A stretch of DNA of 64,000 nt from an uncultured Coriobacteriaceae bacterium (GCA_937937585.1 CALDCB010000009.1:7367-71366), one strand, 5' to 3'; positions 8,615 through 17,237 are shown, counted from the first letter of the stretch. Program-made: numbers and translations. The notes: generated by a model not told the origin, from the letters alone.

Positions 8615-9571
8615 ATGCCGAGTCGGGAAGAAATCGAGTACGTTCTTAAGGCTGCGGAAAGCAAGTCCATCCATAAAGCCGCAGACCGATTGTTCACCAG
8701 CCCCATTCAAGTAAGCAGGGTGCTCAGGAAATTCGAGTCGGAGATCGGCGTAGAGGTATTTGCACGGTCCCACTCTGGTCTACAAGTGACCCATAACGGC
8801 GAAGGGGTCATCGAACTATGCCGCAAGATCCTCGCCGACTACAACGACTTAACGGTCTATTGCGCTGAGCGCAATGAATCGAGGAACATCAAGGGCAGCG
8901 TCTACTTCTATGCTTCCAGCATCACGAACATGTTCCTTGCGAACTCAATCAGCGACTTCGTCGTCACTCATCCAGAAGTCTCTATCGCTGCCCGAAGCGC
9001 ATCGGTGGAGTCGCTTCCAGCGATCATCGCAGAATCCCAGGACTCCATCGGGTACTTCAACCAGATATATGACAAGAACGGAAATCCGCTGTTCGATATC
9101 CCCGATTCCTTAAACGCCAAACCAATCACCGGTGTCTTGAAGCCGTATCTACTCTGCAGCAGAAACAATCGGCTTGTCCGCGAACGCAAAAGAATTCCCG
9201 TCGGACTTTTGAAGCTACTCCCGTTGAATGACTTCGTTCTGTATGAAGATGCTTCGTATCAAAAGACGCTTCTTGAAGCGATGGGGATCACTGGGAAAGA
9301 ATTCCAGTTCACAACAGATGGTGCCGTCAGCATCACATCAATGATCGAAAGCGGCTTCGGAATGATGGTCACTTACATCGACGAGGTTAATCGCATTCCA
9401 TCAAGCATGGCATACATCCCCATCGATACAGAAGTAAGGCTTCAGAGTCTTCTGATTAAGCGCTCTGATTGCGAGAACCAGGCATCCAACGCACTATTCG
9501 ACTTGCTTACTGAGAAGTACAGGAAAGCCACCCCCCCCCCGCGAAATAGCCGCTGGGAGGATGAGCTGTAA
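8615..9571 (+). CDS. LysR-family transcriptional regulator with a poly-C tract near its 3' end
   Basis: 318-residue LysR-type regulator. The N-terminal winged helix is MPSREEIEYVLKAAESKS followed by IHKAADRLFTSPIQVSRVL, and the effector-binding domain occupies the rest. ATG 8615 is chosen because GAAAGG lies 7 bp upstream; the frame opens 38 codons earlier without initiation signals. Divergent orientation from the DASS carrier makes that operon the probable target. Codons for ATPPPRNSRWEDEL at the C-terminus include ten consecutive C residues, a possible slippage site. Confidence 0.88.
   Translation: MPSREEIEYVLKAAESKSIHKAADRLFTSPIQVSRVLRKFESEIGVEVFARSHSGLQVTHNGEGVIELCRKILADYNDLTVYCAERNESRNIKGSVYFYASSITNMFLANSISDFVVTHPEVSIAARSASVESLPAIIAESQDSIGYFNQIYDKNGNPLFDIPDSLNAKPITGVLKPYLLCSRNNRLVRERKRIPVGLLKLLPLNDFVLYEDASYQKTLLEAMGITGKEFQFTTDGAVSITSMIESGFGMMVTYIDEVNRIPSSMAYIPIDTEVRLQSLLIKRSDCENQASNALFDLLTEKYRKATPPPRNSRWEDEL
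9531..9540 (+). repeat. C10 homopolymer in the LysR coding sequence
   Basis: Ten Cs in a row within the last 14 codons. Eleven Cs would end the protein after ATPPPAK; nine Cs would replace the last residues with a basic tail and add about 20 codons. Confidence 0.9.
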
Positions 9572-9634
9572 CAGACAGCACAAAGAGCAAGACGATCGCG
9601 CCAACCCAAGTAGCTAAGCAAGCATCGAAAACAA

Positions 9635-9667
9635 GAAAGGGTCGCAGTTCAAAGCCGCGACCCTTTC
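9635..9667. terminator. Bidirectional hairpin terminator, first of a duplicated pair
   Basis: Perfect 11-bp inverted repeat GAAAGGGTCGC / GCGACCCTTTC between the LysR gene (+) and a gene remnant (-). A near-identical element occurs at 9974-10009. Confidence 0.6.
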
Positions 9668-9686
9668 GCATTTCATTCGTTAAGTT

Positions 9687-9899
9687 TTAAGACTTCGCCG
9701 CTCGGCGATATTTCTGCAACCGACTGGTGGGCTTATCGGGGATCGTCATCTCAATCAAACCGAGTTCCAACGCGGGATCTAAATACAGTCGCCGGACGTT
9801 CTTTCTGTCCGACAGGCCCAACGCCTCTGCGATCTGCCGCGCGCTCATCTCGCAATCGCCCATAACCTCCAGCAACTTTTCGACTTGGGGGGGTGGGAC
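9687..9899 (-). pseudogene. C-terminal remnant of an AlbA/Fic-type ATP-binding protein
   Basis: Open frame of about 70 codons without a credible start, ending at 9687. The reading VEKLLEVMGDCEMSARQIAE.. followed by a piece ending LELGLIEMTIPDKPTSRLQ is the typical winged-helix C-terminus of Schlafen-AlbA_2/AAA_4 or Fic-family regulators, which are usually several hundred residues long. An in-frame stop lies just upstream at 9900-9902, and no continuation is visible in other frames. It is therefore a decayed fragment. It is bracketed by two nearly identical terminator hairpins. Confidence 0.65.
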
Positions 9900-9973
9900 C
9901 TATTCCCGGCTTGTCCGCAGGCTTTTCTCCAACCCAATCAATATGCAAGTATCGGCTCAACGCAGCAAACAAA

Positions 9974-10009
9974 AAAGGGTCGCAGTTCAAAAGTGAACTG
10001 CGACCCTTT
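9974..10009. terminator. Strong bidirectional terminator after AssT gene 1
   Basis: Perfect 16-bp inverted repeat (left arm 9974-9989, right arm 9994-10009, 4-base loop), 50 bp past the AssT stop. On the minus strand it ends in AAAGGGTCGC..CCCTTTTTTG, so the T run fits the AssT transcript. It shares the core AAAGGGTCGCAGTTCAAA with the hairpin at 9635. Confidence 0.75.
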
Positions 10010-10059
10010 CGCATGTCATTTCTCAACCTTGCAGTTGAGCGTTTTCGTCGAACGTGGAA

Positions 10060-11487
10060 CTAGTCCAGGCTCTCGACGCAGTGAGCCATGCTGCCCTTGG
10101 GCAGAACGACGCCCTCAACCTCGACGACGTTGTCCGCATAGTTCGTGTCGGCGGCGCCGGGAACGCGGAAGGTGTCGTTGTCAAGCTGAGCGATCGGAGT
10201 CTCGACCGGCTTCTCCAGCTGGGGAACCCACTCGTAAGGAATACGGTATGCACGATACAGCAGAGCGCTGCCGATGTGCGGGTACACGAACTCCCAAACC
10301 AGTTCCTTCTCAGCCGTGTACTCACGGACGATGGCGGAGCAGCCCTCGCAGATCACAGTGTTGCCGTTGGGCATACGCTGAGCGCTGGAGGTCAGCGGGC
10401 TGTAGAAGTAGTTGCTGTTGAAGTTGAAGCCGCCGGCGCTGAAGTGGTTGTCGCCATCGCACTCCCAAACGATCTCGAGCGTGGTGGGGTCGAACTCGAT
10501 GACGCGCGAACCGTCGCGACGGGTGACCTTCACGCCGGTCTTGGAGAACTGGTTGGGGGCGCCGTAGCCGGCCCAGCCGCCGTTGTCGTAGACCATGACG
10601 TGGCCCTCGCCCGGCAGGCCCTTCGGGATCATATGGGTGTGGTGCGGGCCGACGATGGTGCCGAAGATGCGCAGCTCGGGGGTCTTGGTGAAGTCGGGGC
10701 CGACCTGCCACACGACGTCGCCGGACTCGTGGTCGATGATCCACATCATGTTGCACTCACGGGAGTCCATGATGATGTTCTCGGGCTTGAAGCGCTCGTC
10801 GCCGCCGTCGAACCACTTGTTCGGGCCCAGGTAGGAGGCGCAGTTGATATGGAAGATGTCGCCCTGGCCCTCGGGACCCGCGTTCTGCGTGTTGGGGTTG
10901 CGGAACATGGCGTTCTTCTGCTCTTCGGTGAAGCCGAACTGGTTGAAGTGCTCGACCGCGCTCCACTCCCACAGCAGGTTGCCCTCGCGGTCGATCTCGA
11001 TCAGGCGATCGTCAAGCAGGCTCTGCGGGCTGATCTTCGGCTTCTTCACGTCATGATGCGTCAGGATGAGCATCTTGTCGAAATTAGGGTCGGGGTCCTG
11101 GCCGGGGGCGTAATAGCCGACGGGGTTACCGGTGACCTGGAAGTCGTGATGCTGTCGTGCGCACCAGTAGGGCTCGCCGTCATCGACGACCTGCTCATTC
11201 TTGTTGAAGACCCACTCGACGTTGCCGTCCCAGTCAACCATCTTCAGGTCGAGGGTGTCCTGGTAAGCGAACTGAGCCTCACGAGAACCACTGTTGGCGA
11301 TGAGGTGGCCGCCAGGAAGCATCTTGGGCGGGAAGCCGCCGAGGTTCTTCCACACGCGAACGACGTTGCCGTTCATGTCGATAAGGATGGTGCCAACGCC
11401 CGGACCTGCAAAGAGGGTGTAGCCGCTAGCGGCTTTCTCGGGGTTGTAGAGCGTTACGCCAGTAGGATGAACTGTTGGACGTCCCAT
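10060..11487 (-). CDS. Aryl-sulfate sulfotransferase (AssT-like), copy 1
   Basis: 475-residue arylsulfotransferase-family (ASST) beta-propeller; known members move sulfate from one phenolic sulfate ester to another phenol without PAPS. Repeated propeller-blade motifs such as ILIDMNGNVVRVWKN, KMVDWDGNVEWVFN, LIEIDREGNLLWEW and EFDPTTLEIVWEC are visible. Conserved His-rich segments lie at ARQHHD (110-115) and GPHHTHMIPKG (280-290). There is no signal peptide, unlike the periplasmic enterobacterial enzyme, so cytoplasmic action is likely. ATG 11487 has GGGAGAAG upstream. It is monocistronic between a strong terminator and a divergent LysR gene. The substrate is unknown. Confidence 0.85.
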   Translation of the reverse strand: MGRPTVHPTGVTLYNPEKAASGYTLFAGPGVGTILIDMNGNVVRVWKNLGGFPPKMLPGGHLIANSGSREAQFAYQDTLDLKMVDWDGNVEWVFNKNEQVVDDGEPYWCARQHHDFQVTGNPVGYYAPGQDPDPNFDKMLILTHHDVKKPKISPQSLLDDRLIEIDREGNLLWEWSAVEHFNQFGFTEEQKNAMFRNPNTQNAGPEGQGDIFHINCASYLGPNKWFDGGDERFKPENIIMDSRECNMMWIIDHESGDVVWQVGPDFTKTPELRIFGTIVGPHHTHMIPKGLPGEGHVMVYDNGGWAGYGAPNQFSKTGVKVTRRDGSRVIEFDPTTLEIVWECDGDNHFSAGGFNFNSNYFYSPLTSSAQRMPNGNTVICEGCSAIVREYTAEKELVWEFVYPHIGSALLYRAYRIPYEWVPQLEKPVETPIAQLDNDTFRVPGAADTNYADNVVEVEGVVLPKGSMAHCVESLD

Positions 11488-11533
11488 TAACTTCTCCCTT
11501 TCGTTGTTCTTCTGGACGCTTTCGCGTCGTTTC

Positions 11534-11596
11534 TATCTAGTTTTCCGAATATTCGACATTACCGAATATCTCTTGTATTTTCGGTTTTCCTAGATA
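11534..11596. promoter_or_regulatory. AssT-1 operator region: TATCTAG/CTAGATA arms and a T-N11-A dyad
   Basis: Upstream of AssT gene 1 the arms TATCTAG (11534-11540) and CTAGATA (11590-11596) bracket several CCGAA/TTCGG half-sites. TCGACATTACCGA (11553-11565) fits the LysR T-N11-A box and differs by one base from the TCGG-N5-CCGA sites at the AssT-2 promoter. A second dyad CACGCT..AGCGTG lies at 11612-11637. Confidence 0.5.
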
Positions 11597-11820
11597 ACGC
11601 GTTCATACTAACACGCTTTTAAATGAAATCTAGCGTGATTTTTCCCACTTTAATCACGGTTACGATTTTGTTGCTTTCCGTTTACTTTCTTTGATTTTCT
11701 ACTCATTTTTTGCTTGATTTCTGCCAGACATCGATTGGCTTTACGGCAGACGTCGATAGGCTTATTGTTGCGTTTACCGAGTGTCGCCATTTGACTCACC
11801 GATTAGGTAAGGATTTCAAA

Positions 11821-12753
11821 GTGAAGATCTCGATCCAACAATTGCGCTACCTCATTGCAACTGTCTCGGCTGGCTCCATCACGGGCGCCGCTCATGCCTT
11901 GAGCGTCTCTCAAGGCACCATCTCCGAAGCTATCTCGCAAATTGAATCGGAAGCGGGTGTCGAGCTGTTCACACGCAAGCGCAAGCCGTTGGTGCTTACT
12001 GACACCGGTGAGGAATTCCTAGGCTACGCCCGCGGTGTTGTCAAAAAGATGGACGCCCTTGAATCTCGATTCGGCAGCGAGAATAAGAAAATTAACTTTG
12101 CCGTCTCTTCGTTGCCCTTCCGATTCTCAGTCAATGCCCTTGGCATGGTGTCCGCCGCACAGCCCAACGATCGCTACGAGTTCTCTATCGATGTCGTCCC
12201 GTTCTCGAAGCTGGTTCAAGACATTTCTTCAGGCGCACGCGACTTCGGCGTTCTTTACCTAACCGAAGACAACGAGATGCCCATGCTGCGCGTCTTCTCG
12301 GATAGCGGTCTTGTTTTCAAGAAAATGTTCGAGGCCAAGCCCCATATCCTGATAAATCCGCATCATCCTCTTGCCGGCAAAAGCAGCGTGACGTTCGACG
12401 ATCTGAAGATCTATCCGAAGTTCCTGTTCTCGCAGTACATTTACGTTGGCACTCCTTCGGAATGCGAAGCGCGACTTCCGTACACCGCCGAACGCGCGGG
12501 CGGCCTCATCCAAATGGACAGTGTTCTTTCGCTGAGCGAGTTCGTCAGCTCGTTTGCGGGCATGGATGGCTACATGATCTGGTGCGATCTGGTTCCTGAA
12601 GAAACCAACCCCGAAGAGTTGGCTTCGGTGCCCATCGAAGGCGGCGCACCCATGACCATCGGGTATCTTAAGCCTGCCGACACCACTCTGACCGAAATTG
12701 AGCGTCAGTACATCGATGCGATGATGACCTACGCCCCCGAAAATCGCCACTAA
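11821..12753 (+). CDS. LysR-family regulator, divergent to AssT copy 1
   Basis: 310-residue LysR-type regulator. The N-terminal winged helix is MKISIQQLRYLIATVSAGS with ITGAAHALSVSQGTISEAIS as the recognition region; the periplasmic-binding-like effector domain follows. I chose GTG 11821 because AAGGA lies about 8 bp upstream and because paralogues start at the same point; the open frame begins 37 codons earlier with no signal. It resembles the LysR protein next to AssT copy 2, supporting duplication of a regulator-enzyme unit. The likely target is the adjacent AssT promoter. Confidence 0.85.
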   Translation: MKISIQQLRYLIATVSAGSITGAAHALSVSQGTISEAISQIESEAGVELFTRKRKPLVLTDTGEEFLGYARGVVKKMDALESRFGSENKKINFAVSSLPFRFSVNALGMVSAAQPNDRYEFSIDVVPFSKLVQDISSGARDFGVLYLTEDNEMPMLRVFSDSGLVFKKMFEAKPHILINPHHPLAGKSSVTFDDLKIYPKFLFSQYIYVGTPSECEARLPYTAERAGGLIQMDSVLSLSEFVSSFAGMDGYMIWCDLVPEETNPEELASVPIEGGAPMTIGYLKPADTTLTEIERQYIDAMMTYAPENRH

Positions 12754-12791
12754 ATCTTCCGCAGATCCAACGCGGCGCAGTCAAAAACCAG

Positions 12792-12826
12792 CAGAGAGTC
12801 CGTTCCGTCGTGGTACGGGCTCTCTG
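12792..12826 (+). terminator. Terminator of the LysR gene
   Basis: Stem CAGAGAGTCCGT / ACGGGCTCTCTG (one G-T pair) with an 11-base loop, followed by TGTTATTT, about 40 bp past the LysR stop. Confidence 0.65.
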
Positions 12827-12831
12827 TGTTA

Positions 12832-12981
12832 TTTCGCGAACCCAACCGCAAACACGATCGAACCAACAGCAAGCCTGCGCCATCCCAGCGCGGACTTCAC
12901 CTTATCCAACGCAAACCTATCTCCCTCCCAACAAAAATTCGCCCCCAGCTCTAACGAGCCAGGGGCGAGGAAGGGAGGGTT
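12832..12981. repeat. 150-bp direct repeat, copy A
   Basis: Identical by eye to 15595-15744. It sits downstream of the DASS gene at 13036 and contains that gene's terminator. A 30-codon minus-strand frame inside it reads like protein (RFALDKVKSALGW, then a hydrophobic stretch), so it may include a relic of coding sequence. Confidence 0.9.
12933..12967 (-). terminator. Terminator of DASS paralogue A
   Basis: On the minus strand CGCCCCTGGCTC pairs with GAGCTGGGGGCG (two wobble pairs, 4-base loop) and is followed by AATTTTTG. It lies in repeat copy A. Confidence 0.8.
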
Positions 12982-13035
12982 ATTTCATATATCCAACCGA
13001 AATCAATCGGCTGAAATCCCTATCTTGCTGAACTA

Positions 13036-14469
13036 TTACAGCGGGCAAATCAAACACCAAGCAACGATCAGCACCGTGTTCACCAGAACGGTCGGTACGC
13101 CGTACTTGTAGATGTCCTTGGTTGTCATCCATTCCTTATTCGGGAACAGCAGGACACTTGCCACGCAGCCCGCAGGTGTAAGAATGGCGTTCGTCGAAGC
13201 CAGCATGATGGCGAAACCAACAAGCTCGGGCGACAAGCCGAATCCAGCGCACATCGGCAGAATAACCGGCAGGAACATCGCGACAACGACCATGTTGATC
13301 AGGAAGTTGGTCAACAACACGACAACCGCGATGACGATGAGCAAGAACAGGCTGGACGGAACCCCGGCAAGCGCAGGGATAACGTTCTGCGACAAGAACA
13401 GGGAAATGCCGGTCTTCTCGCTGTTCAAGCAACCACCAATGGCCAAGATGACCGCAACCATCATAATCATGTTCCAAGGAACGTCCTTGGACGCAATCTC
13501 GGCAAAATTCATAGCGGGCTTGTTGTTGTGGTACTTCAGGGTGACAATGATGAAGAACAGGATCGCCATGCCGGTGGAGCCGTAACCGTTGTAGAACGTT
13601 GCCAACGCGCTTCCCTTGGGGATGAGCGAGGGGGCAAGAAGCAAAACAATGAAGATCAGAAGCATGACCAGGGCCTGCTTCAGCTCATAAGGCTTCTCGC
13701 CGGCCGAGATATTCAGCTTGTAATCCTTGAGCGCCGAGACATCCAAACGGAAGACGAACTTCAATAGCACCTCATATACGAGGATCTGAGCAATACCAAA
13801 AGGAAGCATGAAGCCAACGTACTGGATCATATCGGCAGGCGCGCCCATGATGCTCGTATACACGCCCAGGTTAGCAATCGCATTACCGCCCCACGGCATG
13901 GTAACCAAGCCAAATGCGCCCTGCATCGCGATACCGAAAACCAGCGCAGTGGGGAACTTGTCATGCGGCTTCATTCCCACGCCATTTGCAATACCGTACA
14001 CAACCTCCCACATCAGCAGCATGCCAACGTACGTATGCGTCAGCGAGCTGATCAGGTACGCAGCGAACAACGTCATGAAGATCAAACGCCACGGATGACC
14101 CTCGATAAACTTGCGGCTCATCAGCCAGTTGGCCAAGAACTGGCTAACGCCCGTCACCTTCAAATAGCCGACCAAAACAAAAGCAATGACCAAGAAGAAG
14201 AAGGAGTCCGAACCCCAACCTATCGACAGAAACTGCTTCAGCGTCATAACACCCGTTGCCGGGAAAAGCAGCATGCCCATGAAACTAGGCCACGCACGAG
14301 GCGAAAGCGACCAACCGATGATCATGGAAAGGAATACAGTGATGCACCTCATTCCGACCTCGGTAATAGGCGGAAACGCGGGAATGAACCAGCCTGAAAG
14401 AGCGATCGCCAAAACAACGACGGCTTTGAGCAGCTCTTTCTTGCCGGCACCCGAATTATCTTCTGCCAT
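13036..14469 (-). CDS. DASS/SLC13-family anion transporter, paralogue A
   Basis: 477-residue membrane protein with about 12-14 hydrophobic segments, of the divalent anion:Na+ symporter or antiporter family. Landmarks: cytoplasmic N-terminus KKELLKAV, the first signature MPWGGNAIANLGVYTS (about 200-215), and the symmetric C-terminal region LTNFLINMVVVAMFLPVI with STNAILTPAGCVASVLLFP. It is highly similar along its length to paralogue B at 15801. ATG 14469 follows GGGGAGAA. It is monocistronic, ends in the repeated terminator, and is divergent from a LysR gene. Proximity to arylsulfotransferases suggests sulfate esters or dicarboxylates as cargo; this is inference. Confidence 0.87.
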   Translation of the reverse strand: MAEDNSGAGKKELLKAVVVLAIALSGWFIPAFPPITEVGMRCITVFLSMIIGWSLSPRAWPSFMGMLLFPATGVMTLKQFLSIGWGSDSFFFLVIAFVLVGYLKVTGVSQFLANWLMSRKFIEGHPWRLIFMTLFAAYLISSLTHTYVGMLLMWEVVYGIANGVGMKPHDKFPTALVFGIAMQGAFGLVTMPWGGNAIANLGVYTSIMGAPADMIQYVGFMLPFGIAQILVYEVLLKFVFRLDVSALKDYKLNISAGEKPYELKQALVMLLIFIVLLLAPSLIPKGSALATFYNGYGSTGMAILFFIIVTLKYHNNKPAMNFAEIASKDVPWNMIMMVAVILAIGGCLNSEKTGISLFLSQNVIPALAGVPSSLFLLIVIAVVVLLTNFLINMVVVAMFLPVILPMCAGFGLSPELVGFAIMLASTNAILTPAGCVASVLLFPNKEWMTTKDIYKYGVPTVLVNTVLIVAWCLICPL

Positions 14470-14587
14470 TTTCTCCCCTCTCTATAATTAACGATTCCAA
14501 AATCTCCCTAGTCGGTCATTATTTCGGATTCGCTTTAAGGGGTAGACTTCTATTTGATGATGCTTTCTTTTGCTTTTGCGGTTTTGA

Positions 14588-14624
14588 TATCTTGTTTTCA
14601 GATAGACTAATCTCGTTCCGAGAT
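14588..14624. promoter_or_regulatory. Two adjacent dyads in the DASS-A/LysR control region
   Basis: TATCT-N7-AGATA at 14588-14604, and the perfect inverted repeat ATCTCG-TTC-CGAGAT at 14610-14624; the latter contains a T-N11-A LysR box. Both lie 32-68 bp upstream of the LysR start, the usual position for autoregulation and divergent control. Confidence 0.5.
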
Positions 14625-14655
14625 AGCCTTTGCTTACACTTTGAGGCAGGATTGC

Positions 14656-15582
14656 ATGGATATCGAAATCATCAGGGAATTCGTCGAGTTCTCTAAAACC
14701 CTGAGCTTCAGTAGAACAGCCCGCGCCATTAACATTTCCCAATCAGCTTTCTCGTCCCATATCCTCAAACTCGAGAAAGACCTCAATGCAAAACTGATCG
14801 ACCGAGGTCAATCGAATGCCCTCACTGCCGAAGGCAAATTGTTCCTGGAGTATGCAACTTCCATCGTTGGCAGCTACGACGACGCAAAATCAAAACTCAA
14901 GCAACTTCACTCCGGCAACCAAAACGTCGTCCGAGTGCACAAGGCTATCTTCTTGGCAAAACCATGCGACTATTTCAACCGAGAACTTTATGCTTTCAGC
15001 GAATCGCATCCCGACATCGCTGTTCAACTTGTCGCAGACGACTTAAAGCTAACAACGCAAATGCTCAAAGAAGGCAGCATCGATTTTGGATTTGTCGCCA
15101 TTGACTGCTTCGATGTCGTCGAGGGGCGAGAAGGATTCGATTACGAATATTTCCCTTTCGCTCAAGAAGAACTAGCACTTTGGGCGCCAAGGGACGGCTT
15201 TTTCGCAAACATCGACTCCGTTCACCCCCAACAATTAAACGGTTGCGTTGCCGTAATCCAAGATGGCCCGCTTGTCGACGATCAGACGGCGGCATTTAAG
15301 CAGTTCGCGAAGCATTACGATATCGACCTTAAACTTGTTACCAAGAGCTGTTTCTCTAACGAAGAGTTCTATCTCTCAAAATTCAAAGCGAATGAAATCG
15401 TTATGGGCATCAAATCCCGTTTCGAAACTAACAGTCCATGCAGCTTCCGCAACGACATGGCCGTGCACAGCTTTGCTGAACCCGTGATAGGAACTGCTTA
15501 TGTAGGCCACAGGCCGGGCGATAAAAGCCCCGCGCTTCTTGAGCTTGTCGCCTGGATGAAAGAGCACGCCTACTTAGACTAG
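14656..15582 (+). CDS. LysR-family regulator, divergent to DASS paralogue A
   Basis: 308-residue LysR-type regulator with helix-turn-helix MDIEIIREFVEFSKTLSFS followed by RTARAINISQSAFSSHILKL and a full effector domain. It is not a close relative of the two AssT-linked LysR proteins. ATG 14656 is preceded by AGGCAGGA; the frame extends five codons to a TTG with no signal. Its probable target is the divergent carrier gene, via the dyads at 14588-14624. Its 3' end abuts repeat copy B by 12 bp. Confidence 0.87.
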   Translation: MDIEIIREFVEFSKTLSFSRTARAINISQSAFSSHILKLEKDLNAKLIDRGQSNALTAEGKLFLEYATSIVGSYDDAKSKLKQLHSGNQNVVRVHKAIFLAKPCDYFNRELYAFSESHPDIAVQLVADDLKLTTQMLKEGSIDFGFVAIDCFDVVEGREGFDYEYFPFAQEELALWAPRDGFFANIDSVHPQQLNGCVAVIQDGPLVDDQTAAFKQFAKHYDIDLKLVTKSCFSNEEFYLSKFKANEIVMGIKSRFETNSPCSFRNDMAVHSFAEPVIGTAYVGHRPGDKSPALLELVAWMKEHAYLD

Positions 15583-15594
15583 TCCCCGTACACC

Positions 15595-15744
15595 TTTCGC
15601 GAACCCAACCGCAAACACGATCGAACCAACAGCAAGCCTGCGCCATCCCAGCGCGGACTTCACCTTATCCAACGCAAACCTATCTCCCTCCCAACAAAAA
15701 TTCGCCCCCAGCTCTAACGAGCCAGGGGCGAGGAAGGGAGGGTT
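15595..15744. repeat. 150-bp direct repeat, copy B
   Basis: Second copy of the 12832-12981 block, in the same orientation, 2763 bp away, placed just downstream of DASS paralogue B. Confidence 0.9.
15696..15730 (-). terminator. Terminator of the AssT-2/DASS-B operon
   Basis: Same hairpin and T run as at 12933-12967, within repeat copy B. Confidence 0.8.
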
Positions 15745-15800
15745 CTTTTCGCGATTCCAACCGAAACCTATCGGCTAGAACCCTAATCAAGTCTCAACCG

Positions 15801-17237
15801 TTACAGCGGGAATACCAAGCACCAAAGAACGATGAGCACCGTGTTGACCAGAACAGTCGGAACGCCGTACTGATATATCTCCTTGGCGCTGATCCATTCC
15901 TTGTTGGGGAACAGCAGCGAACTCGCCGCGCAGCCTGCGGGGGTGAGGATTGCGTTGACCGAAGCCAGCATGATGCCGAAGGAAACCAGCTCGGGCGAAA
16001 GACCCATGCCAGCGCAAATCGGGATGATAACCGGCAGGAACATCGCGACAACAACCATGTTGATCAGGAAGTTGGTCAGCAGGACAACCACAGCGATAAC
16101 GATCAGCAAGAACATGCTGCTAGGAACGCTGGTGAGTGCAGGAACGACGTTCTGGGAAAGGAAGGCAGCGATGCCGGTCTTCTCGTTGATCAGGCAGCCG
16201 CCAATGGCCAGGATGACCGCAACCATCATGAGCATGTTCCAAGGAACGTTCTTCGTGGCAAGGTCGGCGAAGTTCACAACCGGCTTTTCCTTGTAGTACA
16301 TCAACGTGATGATGATGAAGTACAGGATGGCGATGCCCGTAGAGCCAAAGTTGTTATAGAACGTGGCCAGCTCGGAGCCCTTGGGGATGAACGAAGGGGC
16401 AAGCAGCATAACAACGAACACAGCCAGCATAATCAAAGCGGTCTTCAGTTCGTGAGCAAGCTCTCCCTGGCTGCTCATATCAAGCTTGTACTCCTTAAGA
16501 GGCGTGACGTCCAGACGGAAGATGAACTTGGCCAGCGCGATGTAAACCATGATTTCAAGAACGCCAAACGGAAGCATGAACAGCACGTACTGGATCATGT
16601 CAGCAGGCGCGCCCATGATGTTGGCGTACACACCCAGGTTGGCGATGGCGTTGCCGCCCCACGGCATTGCAGAAAGGCTGAATGCGCCCTGCATCGCGAT
16701 GCCGAAAACCATGATAGACGGGAACTTGTCATGCGGCTTCTGGCCGATGCCGTGCGTGATGCCGTAGACAACCTCCCACATCAGCAGCATGCCGACGAAG
16801 GTGTTGACCAGCGAGCAGATCAGATACGTTGCAAACAGGATCATCGCGATGAGGCGCCACGGATGGCCCTCGAGGATTTTGCGGCCAAGCAACCAGTTGG
16901 CCAGGAACTGGCTAACGCCGGTTTCCTTCAGATAGCCAACCAAAACGAATGCGACAACCAGAAACAGGAACGTGTCAGTTCCCCAACCGGCAGCAACGAA
17001 CTGCTTCAGGGTCATAACGCCCGTTGCCGGGAACAGCAGCATGCCCATCAAGCTGGGCCATGCGCGACCCGTCAGAGACCAACCAACGATCATCGACAGG
17101 AACACGGTAACGCACCTCATGCCGATCTCGGTCATAGGCGCAGGGGCGGGAATGAACCAACCAGAAAACGCGATCACCAAAACGATGACGGCCTTCAGGA
17201 ACTCCTTCTTTCCAGCCCCGGCTTGCACTTCAGCCAT
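15801..17237 (-). CDS. DASS/SLC13-family anion transporter, paralogue B
   Basis: 478-residue membrane carrier, collinear with paralogue A and sharing long identical stretches such as ILAIGGCL, LLTNFLINMVVVAMFLPV and LTPAGCAAS. The first signature MPWGGNAIANLGVYAN is intact. ATG 17237 has AAAGGAG upstream. It follows AssT copy 2 by 80 bp on the same strand with a hairpin in between, so enzyme and carrier are probably one operon. This co-transcription is the best evidence in the window that DASS carriers of this type serve the arylsulfotransferases. Confidence 0.87.
   Translation of the reverse strand: MAEVQAGAGKKEFLKAVIVLVIAFSGWFIPAPAPMTEIGMRCVTVFLSMIVGWSLTGRAWPSLMGMLLFPATGVMTLKQFVAAGWGTDTFLFLVVAFVLVGYLKETGVSQFLANWLLGRKILEGHPWRLIAMILFATYLICSLVNTFVGMLLMWEVVYGITHGIGQKPHDKFPSIMVFGIAMQGAFSLSAMPWGGNAIANLGVYANIMGAPADMIQYVLFMLPFGVLEIMVYIALAKFIFRLDVTPLKEYKLDMSSQGELAHELKTALIMLAVFVVMLLAPSFIPKGSELATFYNNFGSTGIAILYFIIITLMYYKEKPVVNFADLATKNVPWNMLMMVAVILAIGGCLINEKTGIAAFLSQNVVPALTSVPSSMFLLIVIAVVVLLTNFLINMVVVAMFLPVIIPICAGMGLSPELVSFGIMLASVNAILTPAGCAASSLLFPNKEWISAKEIYQYGVPTVLVNTVLIVLWCLVFPL

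Noticed and set aside
9884..9892. Run of Gs upstream of the AlbA-type remnant as a second phase-variable tract
   Set aside because: It is shorter, outside any intact gene, and the remnant has a stop just upstream regardless of tract length.
10054..11490. Plus-strand frame covering AssT copy 1
   Set aside because: Antisense shadow; AssT copy 2 has a similar shadow, as expected from shared codon use.
12668..12883. Small minus-strand frames beginning MAQACCWFDRVCGWVRE, repeated at 15428-15646
   Set aside because: They arise from the 150-bp repeat and run antisense into the two LysR genes; the only shared part is the repeat itself.
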